A stretch of 64,000 nucleotides of DNA from Pacificimonas sp036351775 (GCA_036351775.1 JAZBPX010000043.1:43165-107164), one strand, 5' to 3'. Positions 9,445 to 17,558 are shown, counted from the first letter of the stretch. A program made the numbers and translations. The notes: generated from the sequence alone by a model not told the origin.

Positions 9445-10202
9445 GCGATATCCAGCGCGTTGCGGACGACGCGGAGCTAGCAGCGCAACTGGCGGACCAT
9501 GCCGGCCGCATCCTGATCGCGGTCAGGGAGAGCGAACTGCTTCACGGCAAGGCGCTGGGCAAGGCGGGTGATGAAACCGCGAACGAGTTCATCGTCAACG
9601 CGATCCGCCAGCAGCGGCCGGATGATGGCATCCTGTCAGAAGAATCGAAGGATACCGAAGAACGGCTGTCGAAGTCGCGCGTCTGGATCGTCGATCCCGT
9701 CGACGGGACGCGGGAATATGGCGAATGCCGCAACGACTGGGCGGTGCACATCGCGCTCTGCTTCGATGGCCGACCCGAGGTTGGTGCCGTCGCCTTGCCC
9801 GGACTTGGCGAGGTGCTGCGGACCGACCGGACGACGACCGTGGCCGCCGCGCCCTCGACCCTGCGCATGGTGGTCAGCCGGACCCGGCCCGCTAGGGAAG
9901 CCGTGGCGATTGCCGAGATACTTGGCGCGGACCTTCTGCCCATGGGATCTGCCGGCGCCAAGGCCATGGCCGTCGTGCGCGGCGAAGCGGACATCTACCT
10001 GCATTCCGGCGGGCAATATGAGTGGGACAGCGCCGCGCCCGTTGCCGTAGCCCTGGCGCACGGGCTTCACTGTTCGCGGATCGACGGCAGCCCGCTGATT
10101 TACAACCAGGCGAACGTGGCGCTGCCTGACCTGCTGATCTGCCGACAAGAGCATGCCGAGCGTATCCTGGCCGGGGTCGCCGCGATGCCCCCGCAGGATT
10201 AG
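9441..10202 (+). CDS. cysQ: 3'(2'),5'-bisphosphate nucleotidase CysQ
   Basis: This 253-aa inositol-monophosphatase-fold enzyme hydrolyses PAP to AMP, removing the inhibitory by-product of PAPS use. Metal-binding motifs are visible as SEESKD and IVDPVDGTREY, with the second-aspartate motif as QYEWDSAAPVAVA. The GTG start at 9441 overlaps the cysNC stop by 4 bp, so the three genes form a tight operon. The presence of cysQ fits active PAPS consumption by reduction or sulfation. Confidence 0.93.
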   Translation: MSDIQRVADDAELAAQLADHAGRILIAVRESELLHGKALGKAGDETANEFIVNAIRQQRPDDGILSEESKDTEERLSKSRVWIVDPVDGTREYGECRNDWAVHIALCFDGRPEVGAVALPGLGEVLRTDRTTTVAAAPSTLRMVVSRTRPAREAVAIAEILGADLLPMGSAGAKAMAVVRGEADIYLHSGGQYEWDSAAPVAVALAHGLHCSRIDGSPLIYNQANVALPDLLICRQEHAERILAGVAAMPPQD

Positions 10203-10271
10203 GGCGGGTCTGAAACGGGAGCGCCGCCGTGATTGCCAGCGACGCGGTGCTGCGGCAGGTCTGTCCAAGCG

Positions 10272-11171
10272 ATGAGTGCCAGGCCCGTCTTTTCGATCAT
10301 CACGCCGCTTTACCGCGCGGCTCACGACATTCCGGATCTTTTCGCCTGTGTGGCGGCGCAGACCGAGCGCGCGTTCGAACTGATCCTGATCGACGATGCC
10401 AGTCATGACGACACGGTTGCCGCCGCACGTCGGGCTGCTGCCACTGCCGCATTTCCCGTTCAGCTCCTGAAACGCGAGACGAATGGCGGACCCGCTGCGG
10501 CGCGCAATGACGGAATCGAAGCTGCGTGCGGGGACATCATTGCGTTTCTAGACGCCGACGACCGGTGGTCTGCGGATTTGCTCACCGCGCATGGCAGCGC
10601 CCTCAGTAGCCGTGCCAACGTGAGCATGAGCGCCCTGCAGGGTGACGTCGTGGGCCCCTCGGGCACCGTTATCGAGCCGGTCATTTATGGCTGGGTCTTC
10701 AGCCACCCCGATCCTGCACGCGCACTGCTCTGGTCATCCTACCTGCAGACCAGCGGCGTCGCGGTACGCAAGGCCGTGCTGACCGGACGCCCCTTCGACG
10801 AAAGCCTGCGCACGGGGGAAGACCGCGACCTGTTTATCCAGGTGGCGATGAGCGGCGGGCTGACGCTGAACCCGCGGCCGCTGTTCGCGTATCGGCGAAC
10901 GGCAGGCAGTGCGATGGCGCGGGCGAGCGCCGGTGACTACCGCGCCAACGCCGCGATGATCGACCGCAACCTCGCGCGCTTCGGCGACCGCCTGACGAGT
11001 GCCGAAGTCCGGCGCGCACGGGCGAAGGCGCAGCATGACCTCGGCGAGCACCTGCTGTCTTCGGGAGGAGGTCTGCCGGCCGTCCCGCCGCTCGCCCGCG
11101 CACTTCTCGGCGGCTACGAGCCCGTCCGCACGGCGAAGAAGATCGCGGCCAGCCTGATCGGGCGACGCTGA
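10272..11171 (+). CDS. Family 2 glycosyltransferase
   Basis: This 299-aa GT-A fold enzyme begins MSARPVFSIITPLYRAAHDI. The nucleotide-sugar binding regions are visible as LILIDDASHDDT and the metal-binding DxD-like segment AFLDADDRWSADLL. The acceptor is unknown. It lies 69 bp after cysQ and 2 bp before the next glycosyltransferase, so it probably belongs to the same transcript. Together they may decorate a surface polysaccharide or glycolipid. The start at ATG 10272 is chosen because it begins just before the conserved first strand. Confidence 0.85.
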   Translation: MSARPVFSIITPLYRAAHDIPDLFACVAAQTERAFELILIDDASHDDTVAAARRAAATAAFPVQLLKRETNGGPAAARNDGIEAACGDIIAFLDADDRWSADLLTAHGSALSSRANVSMSALQGDVVGPSGTVIEPVIYGWVFSHPDPARALLWSSYLQTSGVAVRKAVLTGRPFDESLRTGEDRDLFIQVAMSGGLTLNPRPLFAYRRTAGSAMARASAGDYRANAAMIDRNLARFGDRLTSAEVRRARAKAQHDLGEHLLSSGGGLPAVPPLARALLGGYEPVRTAKKIAASLIGRR

Positions 11172-11173
11172 GC

Positions 11174-12355
11174 ATGCCGCATTTCTGGCTGGTCGCGACC
11201 CACATGCCGCCCAATCCCAGCACGGCGGGGATCCGGGCCGCGAGCTTCGCCCGCTACGCCGCCCGGAATGGCTGGACGGGCGACGTCCTGACGCTCGATC
11301 ATGGCGATGAACGCCCGGCCGATTTCGACAAGCAGTTTCTAGGCGTTAGCATCCACCGGGCGAGCGCGAAGGCCGCGCTGCACTGGCGCATCGACGGGCT
11401 GCTGGACGGCGGAATCGCCGACCTCCGCGCGCTGACTGGAGCGGCTGGGATGGCAGAGCGAATGCCCGATCTTGTCGTTGCGACCGGGCCGCCCTTCAAC
11501 ACGTTCCTCGCCGGACAGCATCTTGCGCGGCGGCATCAGGTTCCGCTGGCGCTGGATTACCGCGACGAGTGGACGCTGAACCCGTTCGAGTTTGTCGCCC
11601 GGCGCCCATTCGACCGCAGTCTGGAGCGGCGGGCTCTCAAGGCTGCGCGCCTTGTGATCTTCACAACCGAGGCCATGCGCCGCCACGCGGTGCAGACCTT
11701 TGGCGAGGGACTGGAATCGAAGAGCGTCGTGATTGCCAATGGCTGGGAGGCGGGAGATTTTGCCCATGATCCTTCCATTTCAGAAAGGCCCGAGCCGGCC
11801 CCCGGGCTTCGCAAACGGCTGCTATTCCTCGGCACGCTGTCCGACATGCTTGACCCCCGGCCCTTTCTCGCTGCGCTTGCGGATGCCCATGCCGCCGACC
11901 CGGGTTTGGCCGAGAAGCTGGTCGTTCGCTTCACCGGGCGGAAGACTCCGACAATGCAGGCCGCGCTCGATGCCTTTCCGGTTCCAGCCCTTGTGGAGGA
12001 TGCAGCGCCTGTCCCGCGTGCGGCTATCGCGGGCGAGTTGGCGAGCGCCCATGCCGCGCTCCTGTTCGCCGACGAACGGGTCGCGCGCTACCGGCCCACG
12101 AAGCTTTACGAATATGTTCGGTCGGGCCTGCCGATCGTGATCTGGGGTGCAAACGGCGAAGCAGGGGCGGTCGTTCGAACGCTTAATCAGGGACTGGTCA
12201 CGCGGGCCGTCGATACAGTCCTGAAAATGATGGCCGATCCGCCACAGCCCGATAGCGCCGCGCGCGCACGGTTTCTTGACGGGCATCGCCGGGACCGCCT
12301 TGCTGCGTCGTTCTTCGCCCAGCTCGATCAGCTGCTGAGCGCGTCTAGTCGCTGA
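11174..12355 (+). CDS. GT-B fold (GT4-like) glycosyltransferase
   Basis: This 393-aa protein begins with LVATHMPPNPSTAGIRAASFARY, typical of the N-terminal domain of GT4-type enzymes. It has DYRDEW and ANGWEAGDF linkers and a C-terminal donor-binding domain with RYRPTKLYEYVRSGLPIV (the K-x-x-E-x-x motif). Donor and acceptor are not predictable. It follows the GT2 gene by 2 bp. Its last 11 bp overlap a convergent small gene on the minus strand. Confidence 0.82.
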   Translation: MPHFWLVATHMPPNPSTAGIRAASFARYAARNGWTGDVLTLDHGDERPADFDKQFLGVSIHRASAKAALHWRIDGLLDGGIADLRALTGAAGMAERMPDLVVATGPPFNTFLAGQHLARRHQVPLALDYRDEWTLNPFEFVARRPFDRSLERRALKAARLVIFTTEAMRRHAVQTFGEGLESKSVVIANGWEAGDFAHDPSISERPEPAPGLRKRLLFLGTLSDMLDPRPFLAALADAHAADPGLAEKLVVRFTGRKTPTMQAALDAFPVPALVEDAAPVPRAAIAGELASAHAALLFADERVARYRPTKLYEYVRSGLPIVIWGANGEAGAVVRTLNQGLVTRAVDTVLKMMADPPQPDSAARARFLDGHRRDRLAASFFAQLDQLLSASSR

Positions 12356-12713
12356 GCGTGAGCGCCTCGAAATGAAGGTGCAGCGCCGCACGGCCTTCAC
12401 CGTTGACAATCTTCTCCGTCCCGGTTCGTTCGAGATCGACGAGCGCACCGCCGGTCAGGCGGAACTCGTCCGCGCCGAAATCGCGTTCAACCTGCCGGGC
12501 GAAGCGATCGGCGGCGTCCTCCTCGCCGATAATCGCGACCGTAAAGCTATGGCGATACCCCTCAAGCGTTGCACTGGCCCAAGGCTCGCTGGAGAAGGAT
12601 TCGAGAGCCATTCGCGGTACATCCGTAGCGAGAGGCGCGCCAAGGTCCGCGCCCGCCAGCAGAATAATCGCACGCTCAAGAAGCCGTTCCAGACTGGTGA
12701 TAGCCTGCGTCAT
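12345..12713 (-). CDS. Hypothetical protein, possibly phage tail-completion-like
   Basis: This 122-aa protein is not confidently recognised. The pattern of an N-terminal helical region, then HSFTVAIIGEEDAADRF and a C-terminal LHLHFEALTLSD strand resembles DUF3168/tail-terminator proteins, but only weakly. It overlaps the upstream mini-HTH gene by 4 bp (ATGA), so the two are co-translated. It converges with the glycosyltransferase with an 11-bp overlap. Together with the divergent S24 repressor it looks like a minimal phage-derived locus; this is inference. Confidence 0.6.
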   Translation of the reverse strand: MTQAITSLERLLERAIILLAGADLGAPLATDVPRMALESFSSEPWASATLEGYRHSFTVAIIGEEDAADRFARQVERDFGADEFRLTGGALVDLERTGTEKIVNGEGRAALHLHFEALTLSD

Positions 12714-12895
12714 AGCGTGTCCCCCAGACGACCCGCGAGGTACTTCGACAAGCGCCGTTCCGTGTCCGGGCGCATCTGGCGACCCTTCCTGAGGTCGAAG
12801 ACGAGGCGCGGATCACCCGTGGCCTCCCGGCCGAGCCGACTGGCGCTGACGCCGGTACGGCGCATCACTTTTTCAATTTGAACGAGTACGGACAT
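12710..12895 (-). CDS. Small helix-turn-helix protein
   Basis: This 61-aa basic protein carries the stretch VSASRLGREATGDPRLVFDL, with an R-rich recognition region (RKGRQMRPDTERRL), reading as a compact HTH of Cro or excisionase size. It is divergent from the S24 repressor across 115 bp and translationally coupled to the downstream 122-aa gene. AGGAGGGCC lies about 5 bp upstream of the ATG. This small type appears common in sphingomonads; no specific function is known to me. Confidence 0.7.
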   Translation of the reverse strand: MSVLVQIEKVMRRTGVSASRLGREATGDPRLVFDLRKGRQMRPDTERRLSKYLAGRLGDTL

Positions 12896-13010
12896 TTTGG
12901 CCCTCCTGTTTTTGCTGGAAGGCGCGTAGGATAGCTATGTAATTTCCTATAATGCCAATGAAAAAACGATCGTATTGAACTTGTTCGCTTTTTGTTCTAG
13001 TTAGCTGCCC
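12896..13010. promoter_or_regulatory. AT-rich divergent promoter/operator region
   Basis: These 115 bp separate the minus-strand mini-HTH gene from the plus-strand S24 repressor and are visibly more AT-rich than the surroundings. TATAAT occurs on the plus strand at 12948-12953, and TTGAAC at 12975-12980. A regulated cI/cro-like switch is plausible, but I see no clear operator repeats. Inference from layout and composition. Confidence 0.45.
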
Positions 13011-13715
13011 ATGGCATCGAATGCGAATCACCCAGACGACGAATTCCGGCGGCGGCTGGACGAGCTGATTCGGAATAGCGCCGACGACTATGCGTCGATC
13101 TCGCGAATGCTTGGGCGAAATCCGGCATATATTCAGCAGTATATTCGAAGGGGCACGCCGCGGAAGCTGGACGGCGATGATCGCCGTATTCTCGCCCGTC
13201 ACTTTAACGTCAGCGAAGCCGCGCTGGGCGGCCCGGTCGAGGTCGACAACCGGAGAACCAAGCGATCCCTGTCGGATGCAGTAGGCGATTTCCTATTGGT
13301 TCCATATTTTTCGGATATTGGCGCGTCGGCCGGCGCGGGCGCATTGGCGACCGACGGAGCCGAAATGGCGGAGGCGGCGCTGGCGTTTCGTCAGGATTGG
13401 ATCGATCGCCTGTCGCCGGGGAACGTCGAAGATCTGTCGATCATCAAGGTCCAGGGCGACTCGATGCTCCCCACCCTTGGCGATGGCGATCCAATCCTAG
13501 TGGATTCCGGTGACCGGTTCGAACGGCTGCGCGACGGTATCTATGTCATGCGCATCGAGGATACGCTGATCGTGAAACGCGTGACGCGCACACCGACAGG
13601 AAGGGTGGTGCGGGTGACGAGCGATAATCCGGTGTACCCCGATGTCGGTGACTGCGACCCGTCCGATATCGAACTGATCGGGCGCGTGATCTGGGTGGGG
13701 CGACAGCTGCGCTGA
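13011..13715 (+). CDS. S24-family (LexA/cI-like) transcriptional repressor
   Basis: This 234-aa protein has an N-terminal HTH-like region (YASISRMLGRNPAYIQQYI) and a C-terminal S24 peptidase domain. The catalytic dyad is S151 (in VQGDSMLPTL) and K189 (in LIVKRV). An Ala-Gly pair that could be the self-cleavage site lies in SDIGASAGAG. Such repressors are inactivated by RecA-stimulated autocleavage or act as stable phage repressors. No integrase or structural phage genes are nearby, so it is solitary or domesticated. Confidence 0.85.
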   Translation: MASNANHPDDEFRRRLDELIRNSADDYASISRMLGRNPAYIQQYIRRGTPRKLDGDDRRILARHFNVSEAALGGPVEVDNRRTKRSLSDAVGDFLLVPYFSDIGASAGAGALATDGAEMAEAALAFRQDWIDRLSPGNVEDLSIIKVQGDSMLPTLGDGDPILVDSGDRFERLRDGIYVMRIEDTLIVKRVTRTPTGRVVRVTSDNPVYPDVGDCDPSDIELIGRVIWVGRQLR

Positions 13716-13742
13716 CAGGGCGCTGTCCTTCGGGTCGTCCGA

Positions 13743-13898
13743 TTAGGTGCGGCGGTTCTTAACCAGCGCAATCACGATGGCGAAGACGATGCCTGTGCCA
13801 AGCCCGCTGATTGCTCCGAGCGAAGGCTGGTCAAGGGCAATTCCCGTGAACGCCCCCGCCAGGAGACAGACGGCGATAAGAATTCCAGCGACTTGCAT
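13743..13898 (-). CDS. Small two-helix membrane protein (51 aa)
   Basis: Reading the minus strand from the ATG at 13898 gives a 51-aa protein starting MQVAGILIAVCLLAGAFTGI and ending KNRRT. It has two hydrophobic helices (about residues 3-21 and 28-46) separated by a short DQPS turn, and a positively charged C terminus. Codon use matches its neighbours. There is no strong Shine-Dalgarno. It lies convergent with the repressor gene. Function unknown. Confidence 0.55.
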   Translation of the reverse strand: MQVAGILIAVCLLAGAFTGIALDQPSLGAISGLGTGIVFAIVIALVKNRRT

Positions 13899-14015
13899 TA
13901 GATATGTCCCATTTCAATTCTGACTATTCTCTCGCGCTGTCCCAATTCAGGGCAGACGGAACGCCTAGGGGTTGTGATTAGCCGCGGCGGACAGGTTCCA
14001 CAGAGGGTAAAAAAA

Positions 14016-14032
14016 CTGGCACGGCCCTTGCT
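14016..14032 (+). promoter_or_regulatory. Sigma-54 (-24/-12) promoter
   Basis: CTGGCACGGCCCTTGCT matches the sigma-54 consensus (YTGGCACGRNNNTTGCW) at every conserved position, including the GG at -24 and GC at -12 with correct spacing. Transcription would start near 14044, giving a short leader with AAGGGGAGAG ahead of the GTG at 14061. It is preceded by an A-tract. Transcription would need an enhancer-binding activator, none of which is in this window. Confidence 0.8.
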
Positions 14033-14060
14033 TGTAGAACGGCAAAGGGGAGAGTTCCGC

Positions 14061-14267
14061 GTGCTTCAAAACCATACCGACCGTTCGTCTTTCGATACCG
14101 CCATGACGCTTGTGTCCGAACATGGCGAGGATGCTGTTCTCGAGGCGGCGCTGCAGGCAGACAAGCACCGCAATCGCGGGGACGTGGGCAGCTTCGTTCG
14201 CTGGCGGTCCGTCGAGCGCGCGGTCCTCATGCTTCAACTCGACGACGTGGTGGGCGAGGTTCACTAG
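14061..14267 (+). CDS. Small protein (68 aa), DUF6961-like, sigma-54 driven
   Basis: The start is GTG 14061, preceded by AAAGGGGAGAG at good spacing and directly downstream of the sigma-54 promoter; longer in-frame starts lie upstream of the promoter and are rejected. The segment SEHGEDAVLEAALQADKHRN followed by GDVGSFVRWRSVERAVLML resembles small Sphingomonadales proteins of the DUF6961 type (helical, HG...A...AD...GD...W). The function is unknown. Its 3' end overlaps the convergent TetR gene by 41 bp. Confidence 0.7.
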   Translation: MLQNHTDRSSFDTAMTLVSEHGEDAVLEAALQADKHRNRGDVGSFVRWRSVERAVLMLQLDDVVGEVH

Positions 14268-14901
14268 GTTTTTTTGCGCGGCCCTGCCCGACCGACCGGC
14301 GCTGCTGGCGGGCTTGCAGGCGCAGCATGGCCGTAAGGCTCATCGCGACCTGGTCCCTGACGGCTCCATCCGAAAGTCCGAGCTCCGCATCGAGATCCTG
14401 AGCGAGTAGCGTATGTCCGAGCGCCGGCAGAAGCACGGCAAGCGTGACCTGCGCGGAGTCCGTCTTTCGCCGCCCGGGGACTGCCCCTGTCAAGGCATCG
14501 ACAAGATCGGCAACGGCGGCATGAAAGGGGGCGAGGTCAGCGCGCTTGCCCGACAGCTCCACCCAGGCAATCAGGCGCGTGGCCCCGCCGCGGCCGAACG
14601 CGTCGAACACCGTGTCGACGATCTCTCGCGGGCTGGAGCGGTTGGCCCGCATTTCCCTCGCCAGATGCTCGACGACTTGCGTCAACTCGCGGGTCATGGT
14701 GCCGATCAGGGCAGCGTGGAGCCCGCCGACCGAACCGAAATGGTGGGTGATGTTGCCATGGGTCATACCCAGTTCCGCCGCCACGGCCTTCAGAGTGACA
14801 GCCTGCGGGCCGTCCGACAGGAGTAGCTGCCGCGCGGCGGACACTGCCATTTCGCGAACCTCCTCAGGGGAGCGGCGCTGTTTGCGGATTCTTATTGGCA
14901 T
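14227..14901 (-). CDS. TetR/AcrR-family transcriptional regulator
   Basis: This 224-aa regulator has an N-terminal HTH (AVTLKAVAAELGMTHGNITHHF, residues about 35-56) and a helical ligand-binding domain. The start at 14901 gives MPIRIRKQRRSPEEVREMAV; an upstream in-frame extension reads through the thioesterase gene and is rejected. Only 27 bp separate it from the divergent thioesterase, so it probably controls that gene and itself from an overlapping promoter. The ligand may be an acyl-CoA; this is inference. Confidence 0.85.
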   Translation of the reverse strand: MPIRIRKQRRSPEEVREMAVSAARQLLLSDGPQAVTLKAVAAELGMTHGNITHHFGSVGGLHAALIGTMTRELTQVVEHLAREMRANRSSPREIVDTVFDAFGRGGATRLIAWVELSGKRADLAPFHAAVADLVDALTGAVPGRRKTDSAQVTLAVLLPALGHTLLAQDLDAELGLSDGAVRDQVAMSLTAMLRLQARQQRRSVGQGRAKKPSEPRPPRRRVEA

Positions 14902-14928
14902 GGGTGATAATAAGCCTATGCTGATCCC

Positions 14929-15330
14929 ATGAACGCACGGCAAATCGACCATCCGCTTCACATTGAGGAAGCGCATATCGACCATATGGGGCATGTGAAC
15001 AATGCCGTGTATCTGTCATGGGTGCAGGAGGCTGTGATCAGCCACTGGAAAGCGATTGCGCCGGAAACCGAGCAGGCGAAATATCTGTGGGTGGCCCTGA
15101 AACACGAAATCACCTACCGGCAGGCCGCGTTCCTCGACGATAAGCTCGTCGCCGAGGTGTTCCTGCAGAAGGTGAAGGGCGTTCGCGCCTTCTACCGCAC
15201 GATCATCAAGCGCGGCGAAGAGGTTCTTGCCGAGGTGGAAAGCACCTGGTGCAGCCTGGACGCGGCGTCCAAGCGCCCCGCCCGCCTTGCCAAAGATATT
15301 GTCAGCCGGGCCTTCGCCGACCCGAGCTGA
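14929..15330 (+). CDS. Acyl-CoA thioesterase, hotdog fold (4HBT/YbgC-like)
   Basis: This 133-aa single-hotdog protein contains the family signature HIDHMGHVNNAVYLSWVQEA, with the catalytic Asp in IDHMGHVNN. It hydrolyses acyl-CoA or aromatic acyl-CoA thioesters, but the substrate cannot be read from the sequence. It is divergent from a TetR regulator 27 bp away, the usual arrangement for ligand-responsive control. Confidence 0.85.
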   Translation: MNARQIDHPLHIEEAHIDHMGHVNNAVYLSWVQEAVISHWKAIAPETEQAKYLWVALKHEITYRQAAFLDDKLVAEVFLQKVKGVRAFYRTIIKRGEEVLAEVESTWCSLDAASKRPARLAKDIVSRAFADPS

Positions 15331-15357
15331 CAATGGGTCACCAGAAAAACGACGGTG

Positions 15358-15657
15358 TTAGGCGTGCGGGGCGTAGGCGGGCAAGGGATCGCCGTTCGTC
15401 TGCGGAGCATCGCTGGTACCCGTTGCAGCAACCGGATCCCGATCGCCCTTAACGAGCGATGACAGGGGTCGGCCTTCACGGAGGGCCTTCACAGCGGCGA
15501 GGCCGCCAGCGATCGCCATGCCGCCAAGGGCAAGCTTCCGAAAACGGCGGGAGACGAGGCCGTAGCCGATGGCGGCGCCGGCCGGGCCGCCGACCTTCGT
15601 GGCGATATTGCGGGCGACCTTGCGGCCAACGGTGGCGCCGATAATTTTACCAAGCAT
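15358..15657 (-). CDS. Hypothetical glycine-rich membrane-associated protein
   Basis: This 99-aa protein begins MLGKIIGATVGRKVARNIAT, with glycine/alanine-rich helices (about residues 24-34 and 43-58) and a polar proline-rich C-terminal tail. A strong AAGGAGAG lies about 9 bp before the ATG, so it is likely real. No domain is recognised. It lies downstream of the DedA-type gene in the same orientation. Confidence 0.6.
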   Translation of the reverse strand: MLGKIIGATVGRKVARNIATKVGGPAGAAIGYGLVSRRFRKLALGGMAIAGGLAAVKALREGRPLSSLVKGDRDPVAATGTSDAPQTNGDPLPAYAPHA

Positions 15658-15723
15658 TTCAAATCTCTCCTTCTTTCGCTATCAACGGTAGAAGGACCAG
15701 AGATGTTCCGGAATGCGGCTCGG

Positions 15724-16305
15724 TCAGAACAGGAACTGGACCGCGAAGAAGCCCGCAATCACTAGGGCCGCAACAGCGATGGTGATCAATCCGAAATGCT
15801 TGTCGATGATTTTCTTCATGGGCTCACCGAACAGCTTCAGAAGGATCGCCACGAGAAAGAAGCGCCCCCCGCGTCCGACGATGCTGGCGGCCAGCATCGA
15901 GTAGATCGACATGCCAGTGATGCCGCTGGCTATGGTAATCACCTTGAAGGGGATTGGCGTGAAGCCGGCGAGGAGGACAATGGCCACGCCCTGCTCGTTG
16001 AACGCCGCCTGCATTTCGGCGAACTTGTCTTCCGCACCGTAAAGCGCGACGATCGGTGCGCCTATGGTTTCGTAAAAGCTCGCCCCGATGATCCAGCCGA
16101 GACCGGCCCCCATCACCGAGAAGAATGTGCAGATACCGGCAAAGCGAAGCGCCTTTTCCGGGCGCGACAGACACATCGGCAGCAGCATGGCGTCCGGCGG
16201 AATCGGAAAGAAACTCGACTCGATAAAGGCGATAAACGCAAGCCAACGCTCCGCCAGGGGATGCGCCGCCTTTTCAAGGGTCCACCGGTATAGGCGTTTC
16301 AGCAT
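15724..16305 (-). CDS. DedA/SNARE-associated (YqaA-type) membrane protein
   Basis: This 193-aa protein contains AFIESSFFPIPPDAMLLPM and LLAGFTPIPFKVITIASGI, the re-entrant loop motifs of the DedA superfamily (YqaA branch). It has four to five hydrophobic helices. DedA proteins are lipid scramblase/flippase-like transporters linked to envelope homeostasis; the substrate here is unknown. It is followed on the same strand by the 99-aa gene. Confidence 0.88.
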   Translation of the reverse strand: MLKRLYRWTLEKAAHPLAERWLAFIAFIESSFFPIPPDAMLLPMCLSRPEKALRFAGICTFFSVMGAGLGWIIGASFYETIGAPIVALYGAEDKFAEMQAAFNEQGVAIVLLAGFTPIPFKVITIASGITGMSIYSMLAASIVGRGGRFFLVAILLKLFGEPMKKIIDKHFGLITIAVAALVIAGFFAVQFLF

Positions 16306-16392
16306 GGCCAGCCCCCTATCCGCAGTCCGGCCAAAGCGAAAGCGCGTCCGCGCGGTTCAAGTGCCGAAACTTCATGCGGCGTCTAAAGCGCG

Positions 16393-17007
16393 TCAACCCA
16401 GCTGCCTGAGTGCCGCGCCTGCGGCGAGCGGGCACAGAAACAGGAGGAAGATCGCAGCCGCGCCGAGCAGCCGCAGGTCTCCGCCCACCCCAAAGATGAC
16501 GATCGGTGCTGCCAGCGGCAGAACGATCAGGCTCGCCACGGCCTCGCCGCCGCGGGCACCCACGACGAGCGCGCCCGCCGCGACTGCAAGGGCCGACAGA
16601 GCAACAGACCCTGTAACGAGCGGTACCATCACATCGCCAACAGGAACGTTGAGAAGCAGACCGGCCGGAACACTGGTCGCAGCCAGCGGAACGCCAACGC
16701 TGATCCACAGGGACAGGGTGCGGGCGAACGTGACCAACTCCGGTGCAAAGCCGCGGACAAAATGCTGATCGAGGACGCCGCTGAGCCGGTCGCGGCGGAA
16801 CAGGTCGGCGACCGGGAGAAGAAAAGCGAGAAGGAGGCCGGTCCACAAGAAGCCAGGGCCGATCCGCTGAAGGAGTGCCGCATCGGGCCCAGCAGCGAAT
16901 GTAGCGATCACGGTGACGAGCAGGAAGAAGGTCACGGGAAGGAAGGCGTCCTGTACACGCACGTCCCTGACGATCAGGTCGAGGAGCGAGGGCCGCGATC
17001 CGGTCAT
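16393..17007 (-). CDS. ccmB: Heme exporter membrane subunit CcmB
   Basis: This 204-aa integral membrane protein of the CcmABCDE cytochrome c maturation system has about six helices. The conserved FRRDRLSGVLDQHF region follows the second helix, and the segment around VPVGDVMVPLVTGSVALSAL is family-typical. The start overlaps the ccmA stop by 4 bp (ATGA). It acts with CcmA to release holo-CcmE. No other ccm genes are in this window. Confidence 0.92.
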   Translation of the reverse strand: MTGSRPSLLDLIVRDVRVQDAFLPVTFFLLVTVIATFAAGPDAALLQRIGPGFLWTGLLLAFLLPVADLFRRDRLSGVLDQHFVRGFAPELVTFARTLSLWISVGVPLAATSVPAGLLLNVPVGDVMVPLVTGSVALSALAVAAGALVVGARGGEAVASLIVLPLAAPIVIFGVGGDLRLLGAAAIFLLFLCPLAAGAALRQLG

Positions 17008-17558
17008 GGCGACAGGTCCAGGACCTGCGTATCCGCAAACAGCGTTTCGCTATGCGTCGCGACGACCACGATGCCGCCGCCAATGCGGTGCGTATCGATC
17101 GTGGCCGCGAGGCTGTCGAGACTTGCGCCGTCCAGACCGGCGCCGGGCTCATCCAGTAGCCAGATCGAGGCGCCTCCAAGCGCGACCCTCGCAAGAGCCG
17201 CGCGCCGCGCCTGTCCTTGAGATAGTTGCTGCACGGTCATGGGTAACAGAGGCGACAGCCCGAATGGCGGGTCGGCAGGCAGCGCGTTGTCTGTCCAATA
17301 TTCCAGTTCCGCCCGGACCGTGCGGCGGGCGTCCATGCCATTGGCATGACCAAGAAACGCAATCTGGCCGTGATGCTCAACGGTCCCAGTCGCCGGCTGA
17401 AGAAGGCCAGCCAGGATACGCAGCAGGGTGGATTTGCCGGACCCGTTCGGGCCAATAAGGCGTAGGACATCACCGCCGTGCAGGGCGATATCCACGTGCT
17501 GAAACACTGTTCGGGGGCCGCGGATTGCGGCGATGTCCCTTGCCGTCAGATACGGCAC
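17004..17558 (-). CDS. ccmA: Heme exporter ATP-binding subunit CcmA
   Basis: This 184-aa ABC ATPase has Walker A GPNGSGKST (36-44), signature LSQGQARRAALAR and Walker B with the D-loop IWLLDEPGAGLDG. It is short, as is typical for CcmA. It sits 9 bp after the FKBP gene and overlaps ccmB, giving the order fkbp-ccmA-ccmB on the minus strand. It powers the CcmABCD complex that releases heme-loaded CcmE. Confidence 0.93.
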   Translation of the reverse strand: MPYLTARDIAAIRGPRTVFQHVDIALHGGDVLRLIGPNGSGKSTLLRILAGLLQPATGTVEHHGQIAFLGHANGMDARRTVRAELEYWTDNALPADPPFGLSPLLPMTVQQLSQGQARRAALARVALGGASIWLLDEPGAGLDGASLDSLAATIDTHRIGGGIVVVATHSETLFADTQVLDLSP

